Assembly (NCBI GenBank): GCA_037127255.1
Contig: JBANSL010000002.1
Location: 40,216,892-40,280,891 of the forward strand
Direction: 5' to 3'
Source of the DNA: Persicaria tinctoria
Lineage: Eukaryota > Streptophyta > Magnoliopsida > Caryophyllales > Polygonaceae
Length of the DNA stretch: 64,000 nt
Within the stretch, counting starts at the first letter, position 1; each line of letters begins with the position of its first letter. Of this stretch, positions 54,899 through 64,000 are shown one piece after another. The notes below the pieces were generated by a model that saw nothing but the letters and a program-made list of their open reading frames with translations, was not told where the DNA came from and did not search any database. A program made the translations under genes and the position numbers.

Positions 54899-57110
54899 AT
54901 GTGTGGAGGTGCGATTATCTCCGATTTCATTCCACCCAAGGGTTCCCGGCGCCTCACTGCCGCCGATATCTGGTCCGATCTTCCCGGCGACTACAACAAC
55001 CAGAAAGGGTCTTCTGCTGGATTCTCGAACCAGTGGAGATCCAAGTTCGCCGGCGTCAGGAACGAAGACGACGAGTTCGAGGCAGATTTCCTCGAGTTCA
55101 AGGAGGAGTCCGATGACGACGATATTCAAGAGGTCAAGCCCTTTGCTTTCAATGGATTCAACCCTTACAAGTCTAATTCTCCTCAAGGTTTGATTCTCCC
55201 CTAATTTGACTCCCTTCCAAATAAAACAAAATAATCATAAGAAATTTACATTCTTTTCATCTTTTGAATTACCATTTATTTGGCTCGTCTATTAATATCA
55301 ATTCTCGTTTAAATGCTTCAATTATGAATTGGTTGATCATCTAGCGTTTTAATGCTATTCATAAGTGCATTTAATGGGAAATGATTGAGGGTGTGAATTA
55401 TTGAAGAGAAAACAGCTAGGAATACTACCACACCTCCTCCCCCAACTCCCCCCAAAAAAGATGAAGAAAAGAGTAGAGAGGATCTTGAAAATTATACAAA
55501 AAATGTAATCTGTTTGTTCAGAAGCCATGCTCATATTCCTGCATCTGGACTAATTATATTGTTTGGATCAATTTCTGTTGGAAGTTTGAAATTGATGTGC
55601 CTTTGTCTGTAGCTGTATCCCCTCTTGAGATGATATATTACCTGAAGCTTAAGGTCTCATTTGTTCAAGAATAAATTGCTCTGCCTGTCTGATGTTTCAT
55701 GGTCCTTTAGAATCGGAATCTTATCCCTTGTGTTGGATCCTTTGGGATCTTTTATGTAGTGTTTAAATCAGGTCAACTTAAATCCTGATCCCGTGTAAGT
55801 CTAGATTTGCAGCTGATTGTGATCCATTTCGTGTCTTAGCTTATGGTGTATTTGGCAATGATCGTCTCTAGAGTCTAGAACCAGTCGTCTTCCTTTTTTG
55901 TTGAGATGGATCAATAATATCATTGGTATTTCCCTTGTATAAGAGAGATTGCTGGTGATTAATCATTCAGTTTTTTTTTTTTTTAATGTAGTGAACCATA
56001 TCTGCTTCCTGTTTTGGACATTTGATTCTTGATACAAACATTTACTAACAGAACACATCGAAATTATTTGTCACTTATTCTTTGATGTGTGATTTCCCAT
56101 TAACGACACCCTATGAAAGGATAACCGAGATGGTTGGTGTATAGGGTTTACTCATCTCTGTTAACCTGTGATGTTATTCTTCTTCGAGTGTCTTCAAGAA
56201 TGCTTCTCTTTGCCAAACTATTGCAGGATTTAAGTCTGAGGTCACAAGTCAGGCTGAGAAATCTGCCAAGAGAAAGAGGAAGAATCACTACCGTGGTATC
56301 CGCCAACGCCCATGGGGTAAATGGGCTGCTGAAATCCGTGATCCAAGAAAGGGTGTCAGGGTCTGGCTTGGAACCTTCAACACTGCTGAAGAAGCTGCTA
56401 GGGCATACGATGCCGAGGCCCGCAGGATCCGTGGGATGAAGGCCAAGGTCAATTTTCCTGAGGATGCTCCTGCATCTAACAGGCGCGCTGTTAGGGTCAA
56501 TCACCGGAAATCAGCTTCAAATACAAAGCCCAATCCTGCATCTCATAACTGCAACCAGGTTTCCAATGTCGCAAAAAGCCACGGAGCTGAAGATTACTAC
56601 AGTAGCATTAATTTTGTGGAAGAGAAACCTCTGACCCTGCAGTACGAGTTTACAAACTCCTTAACTGCTACGGAAGAGGTAGGACTCAAACCTTTTACCC
56701 CTGTGCCTTCTCATGTTGTTCCTGTCTACTTTAATTCAGACCCAGCTAGTAACTCGTTCGGTTCTTCTGGCTTTGGGTTGGGAGAGACTGGCATAGAAAC
56801 CCCGGAGATATCAGCATATTTCTCAGCAATCCTCGAGACTGAAGATGCTCAAGTCTTAGAAGAGGGCAGTCCAAGGAAGAAGCTGAAAATTGGCGGTGCC
56901 CACTCAGAAGAGGATGTAGTATCTGCTGAGGAGACAAGTGGAAAGTACTCCAGTAGCGACCTTTCTGATTTTGAGGCTGAAATGAAGTTCCTTGAGACTC
57001 CTTTTCTGGACGAAAACTGGGCTGTAGATGCTTTCCTTGGCGGAGATGGACTGAACCCTGCCAATCTTTGGAACTTCGACAATTTCACCCCACTGGAAGG
57101 AGCCTTCTAA
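54899..57110 (+). CDS. Group VII ethylene response factor (RAP2.12/RAP2.2-like), 390 aa
   Basis: A transcription factor that senses oxygen through the Cys-branch N-degron. Exon 1 is 54899-55187, the intron is 55188-56226 (GT...TTGCAG, 1039 bp) and exon 2 is 56227-57110, in frame throughout. The protein starts [13 protein letters not shown], the hallmark Met-Cys N-terminus. After Met removal the Cys is oxidised and the protein degraded in air; in hypoxia it is stable (family knowledge). Residues 111-115 KRKRK are a likely nuclear signal. Residues about 117-174 are one AP2/ERF domain ([39 protein letters not shown]), with the Ala and Asp typical of ERFs that bind GCC boxes. The C-terminus is acidic and aromatic ([23 protein letters not shown]), as in activation regions of this group. 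Length and single intron fit the group. A Helitron end lies 176 bp upstream of the ATG. Confidence 0.95.
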
Positions 57111-59085
57111 CCCTGTCTTGGGGCGAGGTATCTTCTGGGTTTCAAGTAGATAAGAGGACATACCTGTGATTTTTCTTGACTAAGCACATTGGTTGATAAA
57201 CATGACCTTTCTCAAATTCCGGTGATGCAGGAATACCTCGTCTGATGCTCATGCTCATGGTGTAAAATTCTGCTTAAGGTCCGGATGAGTGTTGTTCTTT
57301 ATCATTCAAGGCCGCACGCTATGTTAGGAGAGTACATAAGTATGGGATTAAGTCTCCTTGTACTACATCTGGAAACCCGATAATTCTAAGACTATATGTA
57401 TTTTGCTGATCACAACTGTGGTGTGGTGTGGCGTGCGAACCTGTTTACTATCTTACTACTGTTTAAAATGGATGGGCTTGTCTAATGTCTATGGTCTGAA
57501 TCAGGTTTCTGCATTTATCTGGTTTGGATGGCCTTCTTCCTTTGCACTTGAAAATATTTTTCAGCTCTTCATTAGCTTGTTTACTTATTGAAATGCTTTT
57601 TTTTTTGTGGTATGTGAAAAAATGACCAAATCTGATTACAATTTAATTAGAATTAGATTGACTTCTCCAATTTCCACTTGTTCGTTGGAATGCTACCGAT
57701 TAGACCTATCAAAACATAACCCGATCCGGAAAACTCGACTGAACGCTCAATAATTCTTTGGTATTGAACACAGTATTTTAGACTCGGGACCCGAAAATGG
57801 CCTCAACCCGTTGGGTCAAAATCAACTCAGTGAGTCAGTACTATATAGACGCCACAAATTCACCACTGAGACCTCACACGGATTCGTCGTGCAATTGTGT
57901 TCCTTAATGTCACTCATAAATTAAATAACGTATATATTTTATAATTATAGTATGTTTAGAGCACTTATTTATATAAACATAATCTTTTTTATGCTTAAAA
58001 TATTTATATAATATTATCATTATAATAATATTTAGAAAATTTAATTATAATATTATTATTTAGTTTAATTTGACATATTGATACTATAATTTAATTTTGA
58101 TAATATTTTAGCATTCTTACAAATTCTTTAAAAAGTTCGAATTTTCAACCCGGTGAGTCGTCTCAAAACCAGGGCAAACTCGATCTATCTATTGATCTAA
58201 AATCTGATCTACCCGGGATCCGAATGACCTGAATCCAACCTGAATGATCGAATTGACAGAATCACAGTTAAACTGAATGGTTATAGTGCAAGACGCGCTT
58301 ATGAGTTGTTCAGATGGCATATGCTGCTAATAAACCAATTAACAATGTAACAACTTGATGTTGTTTAACAAGTGAGAAATCATATAAAACTGAAACTTGG
58401 TGATTATTAAACAAATATAAACACCCATTTGGGTGTTTATTTATTTCAACTTTGAATAATTCGGCTTGCATTTGCAGGATCAAAGTTGGTACAAGTTGGG
58501 CCAAGTTGTGGGGTTTTTTTTAAATAAATAAATAAAATTGGATTCAGCATTATCTCATTCATTTTAATTCTTTTATTTTGCTGTTTGCAATGTGAAGGGT
58601 GATGTATTTTATAGGAAACATATAATCCGTATTGTAAATGATATACTAATGTACCAGGAGGAGTATCAATACCATCTTATCTTATCTCCTAACAAACCAG
58701 GTCACTATCTTCATGCATTTGCAACGGTGAAAGAAATTGTTTTGTAAAAGAATGAATTGAACGTGGATGTGGGGCATATATGCTTTCAATTCATAATACC
58801 CAATAACTAACCCACTTGAACAATCAGACAAATTCGCTTATTGAAGCAATGATACACCAACAAAACAAGTCACAACCAATCACTTGAAAGTTGAAATTGA
58901 CATCACCGTTGCTTTGCCAAATAAAACTCACTTAACCAAATTTCCCAAATAAGGCTATTTTGCATAAATATAACAAAAATAAAGAGGGTTTGAAAAATCA
59001 AACTGTTATGAGGTAAATTACATTTACACGGCCGGAAGAATGCAATCTGTACAAATATATTTTCAACCGGGGTACCCGTTGCAAG
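57111..59085. other. ERF 3' flank and intergenic sequence
   Basis: The ERF 3' UTR probably ends between 57250 and 57450 (no clear polyadenylation signal chosen). Beyond it are CCCGA-rich degenerate repeats (57715-57850, 58145-58245) around an AT-rich core. No gene is supported. Confidence 0.4.
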
Positions 59086-59656
59086 CAGAGGCGGAGCTAG
59101 ATTGAGTCTGGGGGTCACATGACCCCCCTTTCATCGGACAAATTACCTATGTGCATTCTCCTCGTTGATAGCTTCGTTTTGACATATAATATGTCATAAT
59201 CCGATATCTGAGTAAAAAGTCATGAATGTTTTAAAATTATAGGTGTATTAATCACTTTAATGTTATTTCAATAGATTATAATACTTTTATATTTTACTTA
59301 AATTGACATTCACATATTATAATTCATCTCGAGAGCTTCAAAATCATAGGTTATATTACTTATTTTGAGAATTTGGTAAAAAAGTTACGCAAGTTTAAAT
59401 TTTTTATATCTAGTTATACATTATTACATGCATGTTAAGAATACAATGTTTATTTATTGTGTTTTATATCCTTATTTTCGTTTTATATCTTAGTAGTAGT
59501 TTGTAATATTATTTGATACTAGTTTGTAATATCGTTTGACACTAGTTTGTACTATCGAACACGTTGTGTATTTTACGACTTTTTTTCTCGATCTTATCTT
59601 CTACTACTATGCTACTATGGTGACCCCTCTGTCAAAACTTTCTGGCTCCATCCATG
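59086..59656. mobile_element. hAT-like non-autonomous transposon (degenerate)
   Basis: The left end is CAGAGGCGGAGCTAGA and the right end is ...TCTGGCTCCATCCATG; the ends are imperfect inverted repeats. Flanks GTTGCAAG (59078-59085) and GTTGCAGG (59657-59664) form an 8-bp TSD with one mismatch, as in hAT elements. The body is AT-rich, 571 bp in total, with no coding. Confidence 0.65.
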
Positions 59657-59678
59657 GTTGCAGGGTATAACCTCACCA

Positions 59679-59759
59679 AGAAGAAGAAGAAGAAGAAGAA
59701 GAAGAAGAAGAAGAAAAAGAAGAAGATGAAAAAGAAGAAGAAAAAGAAGAAGAAGAAGA
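59679..59759. repeat. (GAA)n microsatellite
   Basis: An AAG/GAA purine run of about 80 bp with a few interruptions. Open frames over it (poly-Lys, poly-Phe, poly-Ser) are artefacts. Confidence 0.97.
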
Positions 59760-60167
59760 TTGCAGAGTGTGCAGAGCTTGTGAGATGGAAAAAAAACAGA
59801 CAGTTGCAGAAGAGAGATAGGAGTGAGAGATTATCGACATTAAATGCGGGAGGTTGCATTTAATGCTCAAGCTCTTCCCGCGTAAAAAAAAAGAGGGAGA
59901 AATGCTTTGGATTGGAGGTTTTTTTTTAAGGGCATATAAAAGCAGAAAAGATAGAGTCATATCGATCACAAAGTAAAATGTAACTCAAGGGAGGGAAGGA
60001 ATCTGGAAGGGCCTCCATTGAAGGTGGATTGAGAAAGGCAGACAACCCAATACCTAAGTTGCATGCCAGCCAAAAGGAATACGGGACAACAACTGAATAT
60101 TTCGTACCATACGAAGGGTAACACGTGCCAACATCAGACAGTAAATAGTAAATAATATGGGTAGGTA

Positions 60168-61262
60168 CTGTAACGACTAACGACCCAAATATGAATATTC
60201 GAGTTACATTTCAAAGGTTGGATACCTTTGTTCGGATCTTACAATCCAAGTACGGGTCGAAGTTTCAAACCTAAAAAGGTCAGATTTTGAAAAAGGGGAT
60301 TTCGGACCCTAAAATATGCGAAGGGTCGTTGGGTACCCAGAACCTGTCCTATTTGACTAAGTTGCACAAAACCATTTGTAGATCAAAACATGGAGAAAAG
60401 GAAATCAGCATATAACTTGCCAGGACAGAGCCGGGTCAAAACCAAATACGAGTGTACAACGTGTCAAAATCATTCGAGTCTATATAGTCTGGTGGAAATC
60501 AGTCTCTCGGTCGATAGTGTGCCAAAAGATAACCCCGCCACAGACGCATAGAACAATCATGAATCTACAAACATACCTAAAAAATAATACATGGTGTGGG
60601 ATCAAAGTGAGGTCCACACACGGGACTCGGTCCCACTACGATCACACATATACGTTATGCCTAAATAAAGATGCTTCTAATCCAAGACGAGATTTAAATC
60701 ACACAAGTCATGCTTATCAGGATACATAAGTATGCCGAAAGTACGGTAAATGGCCTAACGAATGCCAAGTGGCATATCCCCAATCTCTGATATTCCCGTA
60801 CCCAAATCTGAGGTAGGGCGCTCGGTCTCTACCGAACCAAAAGAGATAAAGTATCATATTCGTACCCAACTCCGGGGTAGGGCGCTCTGTCTATACCGAA
60901 CCATCAATATATATATCATGCTCATCGACTCGATTGGGACTGAAACATTATGAAACACGAATGCCCCAATGAACCTAGCAACGACTCTAAGACACATAGA
61001 TAACGACCATTCTGTTTACAAAACATATAGAGAAAACAGATGTTCATTCAATTGTGCAACCTAAGCAGGATACTACATGCATGAGAGAATTAGTCTGAGT
61101 AAGCTGCATGAAGAAACTTACCTGGAGGTGCAAAACAACAAAAAGTAAAGTAGCAAATAAGGCAGGGATCACTTAGCAGATATTTAAACATAAATATAAG
61201 TTTATGTCTATATTACACAAGGCATAAATAATACCACACATAAGTTGACGTAATGATAGAGC
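60168..61262. mobile_element. Probable gypsy LTR fragment
   Basis: It starts TGTAACGACTAACGACCC, like LTR starts of the Del/Tekay type. It contains two copies of a cgtacccaa...gtagggcgctc.gtct.taccgaacca block (about 60795-60843 and 60862-60904). No primer site or matching LTR was found, so limits are approximate. Confidence 0.4.
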
Positions 61263-61265
61263 TCA

Positions 61266-61680
61266 ATATCACAACTAGAGGTGGAAATCGGGCGAGTCGG
61301 GTCGGGTTATTCGATTTTGGGTCAAATCGAACTCAGGTTGAAATCGAGTGTTATGATAATTCGGGTCGGGTCGTGTTTAATCGGGCATCATTTTTTCGGA
61401 TACAATCGGATTTTCGATTGTAATTTGATCGTGCAATTTCGGATTTCAGACAAATCGGGTTTTACTCAAATCGGGCTTCAGTTAAACCGGGCTTCGGTCA
61501 AATTGGGTTTTGGTCCAATCGGGTTTCGATTGAGTCGAGCTTCGGTCAAATGGAGTTTTAGTTGAATCGAGCTTTGGTCAAATTGAGTTTTGCTTAAATT
61601 GAGTTTTTCCATCAAATTGAGGTTCACTTGAATCAAGTTTCTATCAAATCCACCGTATGACTCAAATTGAGTAAATAAAT
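61266..61680 (+). repeat. GGGTC-rich degenerate repeat with tcaaatcgggtttcgg units
   Basis: It begins aggtggaaatcgggcgagtcgggtcgggtt and passes into about ten loose 18-20-bp units (gggcttcggtcaaattgggt). See 44955-45345. Confidence 0.65.
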
Positions 61681-62384
61681 AAAATAAAATTTAGTTAAAC
61701 CAAAACTTTCATTTTATTAAAATTTCAATTTTATTAAAATTTTGCGTTATAACTTATAAGTTGTAACTCAACATTAGTCGATATGTTTTAGATTTGTAAT
61801 CATATTTATAATAATAATAATTTATATATGATATATTTATCTTTTTATACATAAGTTATTTCTTACCAATTCGGTCTTAATCTATCTATCTATCTGTCTA
61901 TATGTCTATCTATCTATCTATCTATCTATCTATATATATGTATGTATGTATGTTATGAGAAATAATATTTTTGTCATCTAAATGAGAATTATCAAATGTT
62001 ATGATATTGGTCTAAAGTAAGATTTATCCAAACTTCATATTATCTAATTTGATAACTATGAATGGTCCAAAGTATATTTTGAATGGTTAGCTAAAAACTA
62101 TTATTGTTAAAGAATGTATTCCTAGATAAATAGAAAAGATAAATTCCACTAAAATAGTTTTAACTTATATTTTTCATTATATATTTCTAGAAAAAACACT
62201 TACAAATCTATTGTTAAATGTGATTAAAAATAAAATATTAGTACACTGCATAAATGAAACAAGATTTCTGTCATCTAAAGGAGAATTATCAAATGCTTGA
62301 TATTGGTCCAAAGTAAGACTTATCCAAACTTCATATTATCTAATTTGATAACTAAGATTCAATAAATATAGTATATTTTGAATG
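61681..62384. other. AT-rich stretch with (TATC)n microsatellite and local duplication
   Basis: The (TCTA)n run is at about 61880-61940. A block tgagaattatcaaatg...attggtccaaagtaagac and cttcatattatctaatttga occurs twice (61970-62100 and 62270-62400), a direct duplication about 300 bp apart. No gene is seen. Confidence 0.6.
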
Positions 62385-62640
62385 GTTGGTGTGGTGAAGA
62401 ATGTCGTTACCTTTCTACAACACCAAAAAGAATAACTCAAACCAACAACTCAACTAGTAAACTAGTAACTAGTATAGTGGAATAGTAAGGGGTCGATCCC
62501 ACATAGAGAATACATTTCATGTCTACCAAATTGCTATCAAAAGGGAATAAGATTGTTGGACAAAAATGCGCAATAATCGTACAACACATTTTATTTGATT
62601 TTTAATATTTCAGTTCGATCCCTTTTGGTTATCCTCTTGA
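62385..62640. mobile_element. Possible LTR end
   Basis: Sequence around 62455-62515 (agtatagtggaatag ... ggtcgatcccacat) resembles 39790-39835 (agtatagtgtgtaag ... agatcgatccacag) in the solo-LTR-like copy. Only this short similarity supports the call. Confidence 0.35.
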
Positions 62641-62699
62641 TTCGAAGTTGTATCGATACCAAGATTTGAATGGTTTTGGTGATTTGTGCTGCACCCGAA

Positions 62700-64000
62700 T
62701 TTAGCGGGCTGCCTACGTATGTCTTGGAAGAGAATCAAGCCTCACGTAGATCAGAGTGTTTTGATTTTGTGTTTGGGTTGTTTTGTTTGGATTTGGGTTC
62801 GTTTCCTTGTATGCATAAGAGGATGAAGTTCAAGCCCACCTTCTACAAAGGGTAGCTCGAACAACACTCCACCCGAGTAGCCTGAGCCCACCTTCTCGGA
62901 AGGGTAACTCAAGTAACCCGCCTATGATTTGCATAGAAAACGATTTTAGGTGGAGTTTGTTTGATTTGACTTGTTTTGACTTAAAAGGTCAATTTGGGGG
63001 TTGTGATTGAACTCGTTTGTGAGTTTCCTACGTACCCTTTTGGAAGGGATCAAATCGCACGTAGTTCTTGATTAATACATATTTGAATTTGGTATTTGGT
63101 TTTTTGAAGTTTTAGTCGTGACCGAACTCGACGAGCGGAAGCTTTGTATCGAGTCGGATGAGACACTTTGGATTTGATGGAAATTTGATATTTGGGACGA
63201 CTTGGAGTCGATAGTGAATTTGAGGAAATTTATTTGAATGTTTAGGTGTGACTGGACTCGGTGAGAACTTGATTTACACCGAGTTTCCTACATATCCACT
63301 TGTTTGGTGAAATCAAGTCACCGTAGTTCGGGACAAAAGACAAATTGTATTTCGGTTGACCCTGATATCATTTGAGGGTGATGACTGAGCTCGACTAGCA
63401 GAAGCTTTGTATCAAGTCGACATGGACGATTTGAATTTGTTTGATTTTGAACTCATATTCATTTAAAGAGAATTTAGAGGTCTACGACTGTACCCGATAT
63501 ATTTTTAGAATTTAATATCGGGTTACCTACGTAGCTGATAGGAGGCGTCAAGTCTTTACGTAGTTCTAAAACGAACCAATTTAATTTGCTTGGGTTTGAC
63601 CTCATATTCATTTAAAGGGAATATAGAGGTTGACGATTGTACACGATATATTTTTAGAATTTAATATCGGGTTACCTACGTAGCCGATATGAGGCATCAA
63701 GTCTTTACATAGTTCTTTTAGGACCAATTTAATTTGTTTTTGGTTTGGCGATTGAACCCGACTAGCTTTTAGCTTTATGTCGAGCTTCCTACGTACCCGT
63801 TTGGTAGGGATCAAATCACCCGTAGTTCTTTTGAGAACCATTTTAATTTAATTGGGTTTGACCTCATATTCATTTAGAAGTGAATTTAGAGGCCGACGAC
63901 TGTACCCGATATATTTTTGAGATTTAATATCCGGCTACCTACGTAACCGATTTTACGGTGTCAAGTCTTTACGTAGTTCTACCCAGAACAAAATTTGTTT
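62700..64000 (+). repeat. Tandem repeat of variable monomers, open at right edge
   Basis: Units carry the core ctacgtancc then tcaaatc..cgtagttct, separated by variable segments. The block ctcatattcattta recurs at about 63452, 63601 and 63863, that is at intervals of ~149 and ~262 bp. The longer interval contains an extra ~110-bp related unit (63740-63850). Earlier units (62700-63440) are more diverged. There is no coding evidence. It may be part of an LTR or internal region of a larger gypsy element. Confidence 0.7.

Noticed and set aside
59632..59969. Poly-Phe, poly-Ser and poly-Lys frames
   Set aside because: Read from the (GAA)n microsatellite.

Overview
The window is nuclear DNA of a flowering plant, most likely a eudicot. 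The signs are GT-AG introns, Athila-type Ty3/gypsy elements, CACTA, Helitron, Tourist and hAT-like transposons, an L1-type LINE, and one group VII ERF gene with a single intron. Nearly everything else is transposable-element sequence. Only the ERF gene (54899-57110, + strand) is called as a confident host gene.

Positions 1-39626 are one nested block, and most junctions are proved by target-site duplications (TSDs). The oldest layer is an Athila element on the minus strand: 5' LTR 38701-35447, primer-binding site, gag 35266-33857, protease/RT/RNase H/integrase 26640-22485, integrase C-terminus 5181-4880, a post-integrase ORF 4480-2890, a 3' non-coding tail, and a 3' LTR from 1589 that leaves the window at base 1. 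A non-autonomous LTR element, here NA2 (26735-33710, TSD AGACT), sits between gag and protease. A CACTA transposon, CACTA-A (5182-22481, TSD AAC), sits in integrase. A second non-autonomous element of the same group, NA1 (10011-21268, TSD CAATG), sits inside CACTA-A. CACTA-B (12968-17682, TSD ACC) sits inside the single ORF of NA1. A poly(A) retroposon (36466-38074, 13-bp TSD) sits in the Athila 5' LTR. Both CACTA elements carry spliced gene fragments; CACTA-B carries five consecutive formin FH2 exons with intact splice sites.

The Athila element and the non-autonomous elements share a tRNA-Asp-type primer site, the polypurine tract, about 1.2 kb of 3' cis sequence with a second internal polypurine tract, and clusters of a TCGA-centred dyad. 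The NA ORF begins with residues homologous to the start of Athila Gag. Trans-mobilisation of the NA elements by an Athila relative is therefore plausible.

Positions 39627-51760 hold a solo-LTR-like copy, a short-LTR copia remnant, GGGTC-rich degenerate repeats, a retroposon, a MULE-like foldback element (46346-47590), a 5'-truncated LINE (47850-51501) and a Tourist MITE (51530-51719). Positions 51762-54722 fit a Helitron carrying fragments of a U2AF35 gene and a RING-H2 gene plus a decayed helicase tail. Its 3' end lies 176 bp before the ERF start codon. Positions 57111-64000 hold intergenic sequence, a hAT-like element, microsatellites, a gypsy-LTR-like stretch and a tandem repeat that runs off the right edge.

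All sequence comparisons were made by eye inside this window; no database search was run.
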